Assembly: GCA_012841565.1 (NCBI GenBank)
Contig: DUUM01000433.1
Location: 1-40,642, forward strand
Source of the DNA: Candidatus Epulonipiscium sp.
GTDB taxonomy: Bacteria > Bacillota_A > Clostridia > Lachnospirales > Cellulosilyticaceae
DNA: 40,642 nt
Direction of reading: 5' to 3'
The notes beneath the pieces were generated by a model, which ran no database searches, was not told the DNA's origin, and saw only the letters and a program-made list of their open reading frames with translations. Position numbers and translations under genes: made by a program. Positions within the stretch are counted from its first letter, which is position 1. Each line of letters starts with the position of its first letter. This document shows, piece by piece, positions 1 through 8,714 of this stretch.

Positions 1-1
1 A

Positions 2-865
2 GAAAGTGGTTACTGGGGTAAACCAACTAGCGTTAATAACGTTGAAACATTTGCTAATATTCCAGTTATCTTACTCAAAGGTGCTGACTGGTTTAAAACA
101 ATTGGTACAGAAAAATCTCCAGGAACAAAAGTATTTGCTCTTGCAGGTAAAATCAATAACGTAGGATTAATAGAAGTGCCAATGGGGACAACCCTACGTG
201 AAGTTATTTTTGATATCGGTGGTGGTATTAAAGATGGCAAGAAGTTTAAAGCAGTACAAACAGGTGGCCCTTCTGGTGGCTGTTTAACAGAAAAAGACCT
301 TGATACACCAATCGACTTTGATAATTTAATTGCAAAAGGTTCAATGATGGGCTCTGGTGGTATGATTGTTATGGACGAAGATGACTGTATGCCAGCAGTA
401 GCAAGATTCTACCTTGAGTTTACACAAGAAGAGTCTTGTGGAAAATGTACACCTTGTAGAATTGGAACAACAAGATTGTTTGAAATGTTAGATAAGATTA
501 CAAAAGGTAAAGGTACAATGGCAGATCTTGAACTTATGAAAGAACTGAGCCATGTTATTACCGATACATCTCTTTGTGGCCTTGGCCAAACAGCATCTAA
601 CCCAGTTTTGTCTACATTAGACGCATTTTGGGATGAATATGTTGCTCACGTAACAGACCATAAATGTCCATCAGGACAATGTACAGCGTTATTAGAATAT
701 AAGATTACAGATAAATGTGTTGGTTGTACACTTTGTAAAAGAGTCTGTCCAACAGATGCCATCAATGGTAAAGTAAAAGAATTACATGAGATTGATCAGA
801 AAAAGTGTATCAAATGTGGTGCATGTATGGAAAAATGCAAATTTAAAGCAATTATTAAAGAATAA
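2..865 (+). CDS. hydB: NADH-binding subunit of [FeFe]-hydrogenase / NuoF-like flavoprotein (3' part)
   Basis: The reading frame is open from the window edge, so the N-terminal part with the FMN and NADH sites is missing; about 287 residues remain. What is visible is an SLBB-like segment, then the NuoF [4Fe-4S] motif CGKCTPCR (Cys codons at 437, 446 and 455, with a fourth Cys near 575), and a C-terminal two-cluster ferredoxin domain ([12 protein letters not shown] near 716-750 and [11 protein letters not shown] near 809-840). This C-terminal ferredoxin extension is typical of HydB of multimeric NADH-linked or electron-bifurcating hydrogenases rather than of plain complex I NuoF. The next gene, 20 bases downstream, is the catalytic subunit HydA, which supports the assignment. 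A NuoE-like HydC gene would be expected upstream of the window. The protein is soluble and passes electrons between NAD(H), ferredoxin and HydA. An NADP-reducing HndC-type enzyme is the main alternative. Confidence 0.9.
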   Translation, partial: ESGYWGKPTSVNNVETFANIPVILLKGADWFKTIGTEKSPGTKVFALAGKINNVGLIEVPMGTTLREVIFDIGGGIKDGKKFKAVQTGGPSGGCLTEKDLDTPIDFDNLIAKGSMMGSGGMIVMDEDDCMPAVARFYLEFTQEESCGKCTPCRIGTTRLFEMLDKITKGKGTMADLELMKELSHVITDTSLCGLGQTASNPVLSTLDAFWDEYVAHVTDHKCPSGQCTALLEYKITDKCVGCTLCKRVCPTDAINGKVKELHEIDQKKCIKCGACMEKCKFKAIIKE

Positions 866-885
866 TCTAAAGGGGTGTAAACACT

Positions 886-2634
886 ATGGCAGATATTAAA
901 ATTACCATCGATGGTAAAGTGATTGAAGTGCCAGCAGGCACTACCATATTAGATGCTGCGCGTAAATTAGACATACAGATTCCAACACTTTGTCATTTAG
1001 ATTTACATGATACCAAAATGGTCAATAAAGCGGCTTCTTGTAGAATTTGTGTAGTAGAAGTTGCAGGACGAAGAAACTTAGCACCATCATGTGCAACACC
1101 AGTTACACACGGAATGGTTATCACAACAGCTTCCCCACGTGTTTTAAATGCACGTAAAGTAGTACTTGAGTTAATGGTTTCAGATCATCCAAAAGATTGT
1201 CTGATTTGTGAACAAGCAGGAAACTGTGAGCTTCAATATACATCAAAAAAACTTGGTATGCGTGAAGTAAGATTTGAAGGCAAGCAATCAACTTATCCAA
1301 AAGACACATCTAGGTCAATTGTTAGGGATATGGATAAATGTATTATGTGTCGTCGTTGTGAGACTATGTGTAATGAAGTGCAAACCGTAGGGGCTCTCTC
1401 GGGTATTAATAGAGGGTTTGATGCAGTTGTATCAACAGCATTCCAGGTACCTCTTTCAGAGTCAGTTTGTACGTACTGTGGGCAATGCGTTGCAGTCTGT
1501 CCAGTGGGTGCTTTAACAGAAGCAGAGCAAACAAATGATATCATTAGAGTTCTTGCAGATCCAGATAAAATCGTTATGATTCAAACAGCTCCAGCAGTTC
1601 GTGCTGCTCTTGGAGAAGAGTTTGGCTTAGAGCCAGGAACACTTGTTACAGGTAAAATGGTAGCAGCTCTTAGACAACTAGGGTTTGACTATGTATTTGA
1701 TACAGACTTTGCAGCTGACCTTACCATTATGGAAGAATCAGCAGAGCTTATTGATCGTTTAACACGGTTTTTAGATGGCGATAAGAATGTCGCGTTACCG
1801 ATCCTTACAAGCTGTTGCCCAGCATGGGTTAACTTCTTTGAGGGTCAGTTCCAAGACCTACTCGATATTCCATCATCAGCAAAATCCCCACAACAAATGT
1901 TCGGGGCAATTGCAAAAACATATTTTGCAGAAAAAATTAATGTGCCAAGAGAAAAACTTGTTGTGGCATCCGTTATGCCTTGTTTAGCTAAGAAATATGA
2001 GGCGGATCGTGAAGAGCTTAACCACGACGTTGATATGGTTATCTCAACAAGAGAACTGGCTAAACTTATTAAGCAAGCAAATATAGATTTCAACGCTTTA
2101 GAAGATGCAGAGTATGATATGCCACTTGGCGAGTCAACGGGTGCTGGCGTAATCTTCGGTACAACAGGCGGTGTTATTGAGGCAGCAACGCGTACAGCAT
2201 ACGAAAAACTAACAGGAGAAACACTAGAAAAAGTGGATTTCCATGCACTACGTGGTTTTGAGGGGGTCCGTTCTGCAACAGTTGCAGTAGGAGATTTTGA
2301 TCTTAATATTGGAATAGCTCATGGACTTGGAAATGCAAGACAGCTACTTGAAGAAATAAGAGGTGGCAACCCAAGAAACTTCCACGCAATAGAAATTATG
2401 GCGTGTCCAGGCGGATGTGTCGGTGGTGGTGGACAACCATACCACGGGGGAGATGCAGAAATTATTAAAAAGAGACAAGCAGCAATTTACACAGAAGATG
2501 AGAGAAAAACAATTCGTAAGTCTCATGAGAATCCAGCTATTATTGAGCTATACGAAAACTTCTTAGGTCATCCTATGAGTGAGAAAGCGCATGAATTATT
2601 GCATACATCCTATGCGCCAAAAGAAAGAGTTTAA
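886..2634 (+). CDS. hydA: [FeFe]-hydrogenase catalytic subunit HydA
   Basis: A 582-residue protein that reversibly reduces protons to H2. From the N-terminus it shows a [2Fe-2S] domain (Cys36, Cys52, Cys55, Cys69), the His-Cys3 cluster segment (HPKDCLICEQAGNC, about residues 100-113), two [4Fe-4S] clusters (CIMCRRCETMC and CTYCGQCVAVCP), and the H-cluster domain. All three H-cluster signatures are present: TSCCPAW at 308-314, MPCLAKKYE with Cys366, and MACPGGCVGGGGQP with Cys507 and Cys511. Length and domain order match the NADH-linked multimeric type. The start is ATG 886, preceded by AGGGGTG at 871-877. It follows hydB in the same operon and is closed by a strong terminator at 2671. All key residues are intact, so the enzyme should be active. 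Whether it is bifurcating depends on its partners and cannot be settled here. Confidence 0.96.
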   Translation: MADIKITIDGKVIEVPAGTTILDAARKLDIQIPTLCHLDLHDTKMVNKAASCRICVVEVAGRRNLAPSCATPVTHGMVITTASPRVLNARKVVLELMVSDHPKDCLICEQAGNCELQYTSKKLGMREVRFEGKQSTYPKDTSRSIVRDMDKCIMCRRCETMCNEVQTVGALSGINRGFDAVVSTAFQVPLSESVCTYCGQCVAVCPVGALTEAEQTNDIIRVLADPDKIVMIQTAPAVRAALGEEFGLEPGTLVTGKMVAALRQLGFDYVFDTDFAADLTIMEESAELIDRLTRFLDGDKNVALPILTSCCPAWVNFFEGQFQDLLDIPSSAKSPQQMFGAIAKTYFAEKINVPREKLVVASVMPCLAKKYEADREELNHDVDMVISTRELAKLIKQANIDFNALEDAEYDMPLGESTGAGVIFGTTGGVIEAATRTAYEKLTGETLEKVDFHALRGFEGVRSATVAVGDFDLNIGIAHGLGNARQLLEEIRGGNPRNFHAIEIMACPGGCVGGGGQPYHGGDAEIIKKRQAAIYTEDERKTIRKSHENPAIIELYENFLGHPMSEKAHELLHTSYAPKERV

Positions 2635-2670
2635 AACTTAAGTAACCTATAGATTAAGTAACTTACAAAA

Positions 2671-2698
2671 GCCACTAGCAATTTTAGTGGCTTTTTGT
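2671..2698 (+). terminator. Rho-independent terminator after hydA
   Basis: A 7-bp perfect stem (GCCACTA at 2671-2677 with TAGTGGC at 2685-2691) is followed by a run of T. It lies 36 bases after the hydA stop and before the ribosome binding site of the next gene. Confidence 0.9.
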
Positions 2699-2739
2699 TA
2701 TTATTTAAGAGATGCACAAGTAAAAATGAGGAGTCTGAT

Positions 2740-3384
2740 ATGAAAAGTGTAAACCAGATTATTAAATGGACCTTACCAATTACATTTAGCCTTACAATTA
2801 TCTGTTTTGCTGTCTTGTTATCACTGTCTTTTAAGGGACTATACTATTGGGACATTAGTCATTTATCAATCGCTGAAGAGTCAGACAGAAGTGAACAGCA
2901 AATCAAAGAAAATTACGATGTATTAATTGAATACCTAACAGATGAAAATGTAGATAAACTTGAATTACCTTCTTTTAAAATGTCAGAAGCAGGAGAAATA
3001 CACTTTGTAGATGTAAAAGCTATATTTATGTTTCTAAAAAAAGCAATGTACGTACTAGGGGTCTACAGTATGATTGGGATTATATTTAACATCATGAAAA
3101 AGCAGTATAGTTTTTTAAAACATACTGCAGTAGGGACTATTGCTGTTCCTTTAGGGATTCTACTTGCTGTAATGATTAACTTTGATAAAGCGTTTGTATT
3201 CTTTCATCATATTGCATTTACCAATGATTACTGGATTTTTGATCCTGATTTAGACCCTATCATTACGATTTTACCCCAAGAATTCTTTTTACACAGTTTT
3301 CTACTGATTATTAGTCTCGTACTAATAATGGCACTGATATTAATCATGATACATAAAATGGAGGAGAAATTATGGCAACAATAA
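2740..3384 (+). CDS. DUF1461 / TIGR01906-type integral membrane protein
   Basis: I take ATG 2740 as the start because GAGGAG lies 7 bases before it; the frame is open further upstream, but that part runs into the hydA terminator. The 214-residue product has an N-terminal hydrophobic segment (about residues 14-32), a polar outer loop of about 70 residues, and three more hydrophobic segments, giving roughly four membrane spans. The loop segments EYLTDENVD and the DVK motif, and the later stretch WIFDPDLDPIITILPQEFF, match what I know of the DUF1461 family, where an FDP..DP..LP..FF block is conserved. The biochemical role of this family is not known. Its end overlaps the next gene by 13 bases, so the two are probably translated together. 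Confidence 0.75.
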   Translation: MKSVNQIIKWTLPITFSLTIICFAVLLSLSFKGLYYWDISHLSIAEESDRSEQQIKENYDVLIEYLTDENVDKLELPSFKMSEAGEIHFVDVKAIFMFLKKAMYVLGVYSMIGIIFNIMKKQYSFLKHTAVGTIAVPLGILLAVMINFDKAFVFFHHIAFTNDYWIFDPDLDPIITILPQEFFLHSFLLIISLVLIMALILIMIHKMEEKLWQQ

Positions 3385-4583
3385 AACCGTTTTCAGCAAT
3401 AAGACCCAATGTTAAGTACGTGGATCAGGTAGCGTCACTTCCGTATGATGTAATGAGCGTTGAAGAAGCAAAAGAAATAGTTAAAGATAATCCTTACGCG
3501 TTTTTACAAATAGATCTCCCAGAAGTTTTTTTGGCAGAGGATGAAAGTGAAGATAGTGATATAAAATATAAATATGCTAAAGACCATCTTCAAAAATTAA
3601 TCAATGAGGATGTTTTAGAAAAGGATAAGGATGAGCGTTACTATATTTATCAACTTCAAAATGAAACCATTACCCAAAGAGGAATTGTAGGCGTGGCTAG
3701 TGTTGAAGAATATAACCAGGGAATCATTAAAAAACATGAAAATACGAGGGCTGATAAAGAAGCTGATCGTATTAAACATGTTGATGCCTGCAATGCACAT
3801 ACAGGTCCTATTTTCTTAGCTTATAAAAAGAACAAGGCGTTAAAACAAATTATCCAAGACTATATAGAAAAGAATGAGCCTATCTATAACTTTACGGCAG
3901 ATGATAAAGTTGTTCATGCGGTTTGGAAGATTAATCAGGAGATCGGTTCTTTAATAACGACAGAATTTGATAAAATAGAAAGCTTATATATAGCTGATGG
4001 ACATCATCGGGCCGCAGCGGCGGCCACAGTAGGCAATGCAAGGCAAACACCAGGCAGTCAATATTTCTTATCTGTTGCATTTGACGAAGAAGAACTTTGT
4101 ATTATGGACTATAACAGAGTCGTACATGACCTTAATGGTTTATCAGCTGAATCTTTTTTTGAAACCATTTCAAAAGACTTTACAGTGAAAGAAGAAGAGG
4201 GTGTTTATAAGCCTAAAGTAAAAGATAGCTTTGGCATGTATTATGATAAAAAATGGTATAGCCTTGTGGCTAAGGCACATATTGTGGGCAAAGATATAGT
4301 GGCATCACTAGATGTCTCAGTACTTCAAGACCATTTGTTAAATCCTGTGCTTGGTATTAAGGAACCTAGAACAGATAATAGAATTGAATTTATTGGTGGG
4401 ATTAGGGGCTTAGGACATTTGGAAAAGGTTGCAGATCAGTATAACGGAATAGCCTTTGCTATGTTTCCTACATCCATACAAGAATTAATGGCAGTAGCGG
4501 ATATTAATGAGCTTATGCCACCAAAGTCCACATGGTTTGAACCTAAACTTAGGAGTGGTATATTTATAAATGATTTAGGATAA
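3372..4583 (+). CDS. DUF1015 family protein
   Basis: This 403-residue soluble protein begins with ATIKPFSAIRPN and contains the block YIADGHHRAAAA near residue 208, both features of the DUF1015 family, which is widespread in Clostridia. The family is annotated as an uncharacterised conserved protein. The conserved His-rich DGHHR block suggests a catalytic or ligand-binding site, but the substrate is unknown. The start ATG 3372 is preceded by GGAGGAG and overlaps the end of the membrane protein gene, so the two are likely co-translated. There is no signal peptide or membrane segment. In other anaerobes DUF1015 genes often sit near serine or phosphoglycerate metabolism genes; no such neighbours occur here. 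Confidence 0.85.
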   Translation: MATIKPFSAIRPNVKYVDQVASLPYDVMSVEEAKEIVKDNPYAFLQIDLPEVFLAEDESEDSDIKYKYAKDHLQKLINEDVLEKDKDERYYIYQLQNETITQRGIVGVASVEEYNQGIIKKHENTRADKEADRIKHVDACNAHTGPIFLAYKKNKALKQIIQDYIEKNEPIYNFTADDKVVHAVWKINQEIGSLITTEFDKIESLYIADGHHRAAAAATVGNARQTPGSQYFLSVAFDEEELCIMDYNRVVHDLNGLSAESFFETISKDFTVKEEEGVYKPKVKDSFGMYYDKKWYSLVAKAHIVGKDIVASLDVSVLQDHLLNPVLGIKEPRTDNRIEFIGGIRGLGHLEKVADQYNGIAFAMFPTSIQELMAVADINELMPPKSTWFEPKLRSGIFINDLG

Positions 4584-4612
4584 AATAAATTATATAATAG
4601 GGAGATAGAGAA

Positions 4613-4999
4613 ATGTTAGTTTGGAAAGATAAATACAAAATAGGACTAGAGTTAGTTGATACCCAACATGAAAAATTATTTGAACTTGCAGGAGAAATCT
4701 ATGATTTAGTAAAGATTAATGAGGATACTGATAAATATGACCAAATCGTAGAAGTTCTCCAAGAATTAAAAGACTACACAGTTTTCCATTTTCAAGAAGA
4801 AGAAGCCTATATGTTAGAAATACAATATCCTAAGTTTTTTTCTCACAAAATATTGCATGCAGAATTTATTGAAAAGGTTAATAGTGTTAATATTACATCA
4901 TTAGATGATGATCAAACAAAGTATCTGTTAGAGATGCTCACATTTGTACTGGATTGGTTACAAAATCATATCTTGAAGGTTGATACAGAAATTGTATAA
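4613..4999 (+). CDS. Bacteriohemerythrin (O2-binding di-iron protein)
   Basis: A 128-residue single-domain hemerythrin. The di-iron ligands expected for the family are all visible in order: His in DTQHEKLF, His and Glu in HFQEEEAYM, the HxxxH pair in SHKILHAEF, and HxxxxD in NHILKVD. It carries no fused methyl-accepting or GGDEF domain, so it probably acts as a free cytoplasmic O2 carrier, scavenger or sensor. In a strict anaerobe with an O2-sensitive hydrogenase and a glycyl-radical enzyme nearby, protection from oxygen is a reasonable role, but that is inference. The start ATG 4613 has the purine-rich AGGGAGATAGAGAA before it. It lies 29 bases after the DUF1015 gene and may share its transcript. 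Confidence 0.93.
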   Translation: MLVWKDKYKIGLELVDTQHEKLFELAGEIYDLVKINEDTDKYDQIVEVLQELKDYTVFHFQEEEAYMLEIQYPKFFSHKILHAEFIEKVNSVNITSLDDDQTKYLLEMLTFVLDWLQNHILKVDTEIV

Positions 5000-5067
5000 C
5001 AATATATCCTTAAGCACATATACTATATAAGACAAGAGAAATTTATGGTATAAAGTGAGGGAAATAT

Positions 5068-5730
5068 ATGATTGATTTTTATAACTTATTGGGATTTGTT
5101 CCGCTTTTCATTATTGATGGCGGGCACGGCGCCACAACCCCCCAAAAGCGAACTCCACAACTTCCAGATGGCACTGTTATTCAGGAATATCAGTTTAATA
5201 AGCCCACAGCGGCCTTTACGGCCCAAGACGCTGAGCGGTTGGGGTTTAAAACACTCCTAACATCGCCAGACGATTATGATACCCCATTAAGTATTAGAAC
5301 AAGTACTGCAAATATGGCTTATTTGGAATATATAAGGCAATTAAATGCCCAAGGCATTGATACATCTAATAAAAATGTGGCTGTTTTTGTCAGTATTCAT
5401 TACAATGTACTAGGCACTGAGTTCCAAGTTAGGGCAAATGGAATAGAAACATTTTATTACACAGGCAGTGTAATAGGTCAGACCTTGGCTCAAAATGTGC
5501 TCGACCGTCTTATTGAGTCTACAGGCTTAGTAAATAGAGGGGCGAAACCGGCTAACTTTTATGTCCTTAGGCATACAATGATGCCAGCAACACTAGCAGA
5601 ATGTGGATTTATGGATTACTTACCAGAAGCACTGCTGATGCTTAATGTAGAATACCAAAAGACAGTGGCACAGGCCATTGTAGCAGGTGTTTGTGATTTT
5701 TATGGTGTACCGTATCAACCACCCCAATAA
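5068..5730 (+). CDS. N-acetylmuramoyl-L-alanine amidase (Amidase_3 type)
   Basis: This 220-residue protein is essentially one Amidase_3 catalytic domain, which cleaves the bond between N-acetylmuramic acid and the stem peptide of peptidoglycan. The zinc ligands are visible as His20 (IDGGHGA), Glu40 (QEYQFNK) and His111 (SIHYN), and the catalytic Glu is Glu178 in LAECGFM. There is no clear signal peptide, no wall-binding repeat and no membrane anchor: the catalytic core begins within 15 residues of the start. That fits either an enzyme released by lysis, like the mother-cell amidases of the CwlC kind, or a phage-type endolysin that depends on another route out. No holin gene is beside it. The start has GAGGG upstream. 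A terminator follows at 5745. Confidence 0.88.
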   Translation: MIDFYNLLGFVPLFIIDGGHGATTPQKRTPQLPDGTVIQEYQFNKPTAAFTAQDAERLGFKTLLTSPDDYDTPLSIRTSTANMAYLEYIRQLNAQGIDTSNKNVAVFVSIHYNVLGTEFQVRANGIETFYYTGSVIGQTLAQNVLDRLIESTGLVNRGAKPANFYVLRHTMMPATLAECGFMDYLPEALLMLNVEYQKTVAQAIVAGVCDFYGVPYQPPQ

Positions 5731-5744
5731 CAATCATAACAGGG

Positions 5745-5784
5745 CCTCTTATGCGTCATATAGCGTATAAGGGGGACTTGTTTT
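5745..5784 (+). terminator. Terminator after the amidase gene
   Basis: An 11-bp stem that includes G-U pairs (CCTCTTATGCG at 5745-5755 with CGTATAAGGGG at 5764-5774) is followed by a loose T-rich stretch ending in TTTT. Confidence 0.65.
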
Positions 5785-5813
5785 AAAAGAATATAAAAAA
5801 GATAGGTGATAAG

Positions 5814-6524
5814 ATGCTACATGAATTTTCTAGGACGGAGCTTCTCATTGGAGAGGCAGCTATCATAAAACTAAAAAATAGCAAAGTGGCTATTTTTGGT
5901 GTCGGAGGAGTTGGGTCATATACTGTTGAGGCGCTTGCCCGTAGTGGGGTCGGTAAGATTGTGATGATTGATAACGATGTTGTCTCACTCACCAATATTA
6001 ATCGTCAACTCCTAGCGACTACCGAAACAATTGGACAAGCTAAAGTAGAAGCAATGAAAGAGCGTATTCACACAATAAACCCTAAATGTGAAGTGACTAT
6101 ATTTGAAAAGTTATATTTACCAGAAACATCAGAGGAACTTTTAGCTGATGATTATGATTATATTGTAGATGCCGTCGATATGGTCACGGCTAAAATTGAT
6201 CTAATTGTTAAAGCAAACAAACTGGGGATACCGATTATAAGTGCAATGGGGGCAGGTAATAAAATGGATCCCACACGTTTTGAAGTAGCAGATTTATATG
6301 CAACTTCAGTATGTCCGCTAGCTAAAGTTATGCGTAAAGAACTACGAAATCGCGGTATAACAGCTCTAAAAGTGGTATACTCTAAAGAGGTACCTATAAA
6401 GCCTTTAGACAGTGAAGAAAATACGGATAGTCGTAAGCAGATACCAGGCAGTATTGCCTTTGTTCCATCAGTGTCAGGACTCATCATTGCGGGTGAAGTT
6501 ATAAAAGATATTATAGGCTATTAA
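5814..6524 (+). CDS. tcdA: tRNA threonylcarbamoyladenosine dehydratase (ThiF/E1-like)
   Basis: A 236-residue member of the E1-like ThiF/MoeB superfamily. It shows the adenylate-binding loop GVGGVGS at residues 29-35, the acidic DND block after the next strand, the NINRQ motif, and the DAVDMVTAK segment, all in the TcdA/CsdL order. TcdA activates and cyclises t6A at position 37 of tRNAs that read ANN codons, giving ct6A. ThiF or MoeB would be the alternatives, but the C-terminal IPGSIAFVPSVSGL block and the length favour TcdA, and no thiamine or molybdopterin genes are nearby. The start ATG 5814 is preceded by AGGTG. A terminator upstream suggests its own transcription unit. Confidence 0.9.
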   Translation: MLHEFSRTELLIGEAAIIKLKNSKVAIFGVGGVGSYTVEALARSGVGKIVMIDNDVVSLTNINRQLLATTETIGQAKVEAMKERIHTINPKCEVTIFEKLYLPETSEELLADDYDYIVDAVDMVTAKIDLIVKANKLGIPIISAMGAGNKMDPTRFEVADLYATSVCPLAKVMRKELRNRGITALKVVYSKEVPIKPLDSEENTDSRKQIPGSIAFVPSVSGLIIAGEVIKDIIGY

Positions 6525-6555
6525 ACTTAAAAGGTTAATAAAAAAGGAGTGTCAT

Positions 6556-7461
6556 ATGAATAAAATAAAAGTTGCTATTATAGGATATGGAAATGTAGGA
6601 CAATATGCAGTAGAGGCAGTAGAAACGGCACCCGATATGGAGCTTGTGGGAATTGTTGAGCAAAGACCAGGCTTCGTAGATAACAAGCCCTTAGAACTTA
6701 CGAATATTAAGGTAGCAGCTCAGATTAAAGAACTGGGAAAAGTAGATGTAGCGATTTTATGTGTGCCAACAAGAATTACTTTAGCTGTGGCTAAAGAGGC
6801 CTTGGAGCTGGGCATTAATACAGTAGATGGTTATGATATACACGGCGAATTATGGGATTTAAAGCAAGCATTAGCTCAAGTAGCAAAAGAAAATAAAGCG
6901 GTTTCAATCATTTCAGCAGGATGGGATCCAGGAACGGATTCAATTATGCGTGTTCTTATGGAAGCTATGGCACCTAAAGGGATTACATATACTAACTTTG
7001 GGCCAGGAATGAGTATGGGGCATACAGTCGCTGCAAAGTCTAAAGACGGCGTTAAAGAGGCATTATCCATGACAATCCCTACTGGAACAGGCATACACAG
7101 AAGGATGGTATATGTTGAATTAGAAGAGGGGGCTAACTTTAATGAAGTAGAACAGGCGATTAAAAAGGATTCCTATTTTATCACCAGTGAAACTATTGTT
7201 ACACAAGTAGATGATGTAAGCCTCCTGACAGATATGGGACATGGCGTAGAAATGGAAAGAAAAGGCGTATCTGGAAACACTCAAAATCAATTATTTAGCT
7301 ACAGTATGAAAATAAATAACCCTGCCTTAACTTCCCAAGTACTTGTATGTGCAGCTCGGGCAACTATGAACCAACAACCAGGAGCTTATACTTTAATTGA
7401 GATACCTGTAATTGATTTAATTCCTGGAGATAATGAGACTATAATTAGAAAACTGGTATAA
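6556..7461 (+). CDS. ddh: meso-diaminopimelate dehydrogenase
   Basis: This 301-residue oxidoreductase begins with a Rossmann fold (GYGNVGQ, residues 10-16) and carries the family block GPGMSMGHT (about 149-157). It makes meso-diaminopimelate in one NADPH-dependent step from tetrahydrodipicolinate, for lysine and peptidoglycan, bypassing the succinylase or acetylase routes. The length is slightly under the usual 320 or so. AAAGGAG lies just before ATG 6556. The gene for a GntR-type regulator begins one base after its stop, which suggests that the regulator is co-transcribed and perhaps controls this step. Tetrahydrodipicolinate is also the precursor of dipicolinic acid in spores. Confidence 0.93.
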   Translation: MNKIKVAIIGYGNVGQYAVEAVETAPDMELVGIVEQRPGFVDNKPLELTNIKVAAQIKELGKVDVAILCVPTRITLAVAKEALELGINTVDGYDIHGELWDLKQALAQVAKENKAVSIISAGWDPGTDSIMRVLMEAMAPKGITYTNFGPGMSMGHTVAAKSKDGVKEALSMTIPTGTGIHRRMVYVELEEGANFNEVEQAIKKDSYFITSETIVTQVDDVSLLTDMGHGVEMERKGVSGNTQNQLFSYSMKINNPALTSQVLVCAARATMNQQPGAYTLIEIPVIDLIPGDNETIIRKLV

Positions 7462-7462
7462 T

Positions 7463-8140
7463 ATGAGTAAGGACCATAGCAATATAACCTTGAAAAAAAT
7501 CACAAATTTTAATAATATGCCAATTATTTTATCAGAGACTCTTAAAGAACAGATTATATGTGGTGAGATTAGTGGGGGCACTCAGCTAAAACAAGAGGAA
7601 ATAGCAAAGCGGTTTAATGTTAGCTTGATACCCGTAAGAGAAGCTATTATCCAGTTAGAAGCACAAGGCCTAGTAAAATGTGTAAGAAATAAAGGAGCGG
7701 TCGTCACTAATTTATCTTTAGAAGAGATGAATGAATCTTTTAAACTTCGCGTTATTTTGGAAACTGGGGCAATCAAACAAGCCATACCGAATCTACTAGA
7801 TGAGCATATTAATATGTTTGAGTTTATTTGTACTAAGATGGAACATGAGCGTGATCCAGTCAGGTGGAGTCGTTTAAACTGGTTATTTCATGAGAGTTTG
7901 TATATACCAACTAAAAATCAGAGGCTGATGGATGTATTAGAAAAATTATTTGTAACGATTCAGCGTTATACCATGCTGCAACTTATATTAACCCATGACA
8001 CCAAAACAGCTAACGAAGACCATCGAAGTCTTATAGCTGCGTGCAAAGATAAAAACATTAATAAGGCTATGAAAATAATAGAAAAGCATATAGAGTCGGA
8101 GCGGAAAGAATTAAACCTTAGTATGATTAATGAAGCTTAA
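7463..8140 (+). CDS. GntR/FadR (FCD) family transcriptional regulator
   Basis: A 225-residue regulator. The N-terminal winged helix covers about residues 20-85, with the GntR pattern in LSETLKEQIICGEI, the recognition part in EEIAKRFNVSLIPVREAI and the wing in VRNKGAVVTNLS. The C-terminal part is an all-helical FCD ligand domain with scattered His residues (WLFHESL, NEDHRSL and a late EKHIES) that in this family bind metal and help hold a small carboxylate ligand. The gene begins one base after ddh and has no convincing ribosome binding site of its own, so translation is probably coupled to ddh. A role in diaminopimelate or lysine metabolism is inferred only from this position. No operator could be identified. 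Confidence 0.85.
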   Translation: MSKDHSNITLKKITNFNNMPIILSETLKEQIICGEISGGTQLKQEEIAKRFNVSLIPVREAIIQLEAQGLVKCVRNKGAVVTNLSLEEMNESFKLRVILETGAIKQAIPNLLDEHINMFEFICTKMEHERDPVRWSRLNWLFHESLYIPTKNQRLMDVLEKLFVTIQRYTMLQLILTHDTKTANEDHRSLIAACKDKNINKAMKIIEKHIESERKELNLSMINEA

Positions 8141-8199
8141 TAGTTAGGATTTATTAGCTGTTATATGATATAGAATACCATATTCACAGGGGGGAAAAG

Positions 8200-8664
8200 A
8201 TGAATTTAATAAGTGGCGCTATAGGATTGGTTATTATGATAGGATTGTTGGTATTATTTAGAGATAAAGTAAGAAATTTAGATATATATTTTAAAGTAGG
8301 TATATTTAGTGTAATTGTGGCTTTAATTGGTTATACATATAGTGAATTTGATCCAATAGGCATATTGGTTTCTATGATAGCAATCGTAGTGTTTATGATG
8401 TCTATTATTTTGAAAATCTATATTATGATCTTTAAAAAGATAACAGGACCACTCATCAAAATAAGTATGTTTGCCTTATTTATTGGAATGGTCTGTCAAG
8501 TGTTTATTCTGCGTGGTGAATGGATAGGTCTTTCACATGGTTTAGTTGGGGTGTTTCTAATATTAAGAAATCTAATGATAGCAATTATATTAGGTGGTAT
8601 TTTGATTAAAACTTATAATATCATATTTGTAGAAAAGAATGATACGATTAATGAAGAAGAATAA
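8200..8664 (+). CDS. Small membrane protein of unknown function
   Basis: A 154-residue, strongly hydrophobic protein with about five membrane-spanning stretches (roughly residues 2-20, 28-46, 50-75, 86-105 and 118-142) and a short charged C-terminus ending in Glu residues. I do not recognise a family. The start ATG 8200 has a good AGGGGGG site just upstream. It stands alone: the regulator gene ends 60 bases before and the asnA promoter begins 4 bases after its stop. Nothing in the sequence points to a substrate or partner. Confidence 0.65.
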   Translation: MNLISGAIGLVIMIGLLVLFRDKVRNLDIYFKVGIFSVIVALIGYTYSEFDPIGILVSMIAIVVFMMSIILKIYIMIFKKITGPLIKISMFALFIGMVCQVFILRGEWIGLSHGLVGVFLILRNLMIAIILGGILIKTYNIIFVEKNDTINEEE

Positions 8665-8667
8665 TTC

Positions 8668-8696
8668 TTGACAAATAAAGAATAGTAACATATGAT
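8668..8696 (+). promoter_or_regulatory. Vegetative promoter for the T-box/asnA transcript
   Basis: TTGACA at 8668-8673 and TATGAT at 8691-8696 are separated by 17 bases, an almost perfect sigma-A spacing. Transcription would begin near 8703, just ahead of the T-box leader. Confidence 0.75.
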
Positions 8697-8714
8697 TAGT
8701 ATAATTAAAACAAC

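Noticed and set aside
2695..2739. Longer N-terminus for the DUF1461 protein
   Set aside because: It would begin in the T-run of the hydA terminator and has no ribosome binding site; ATG 2740 has one.
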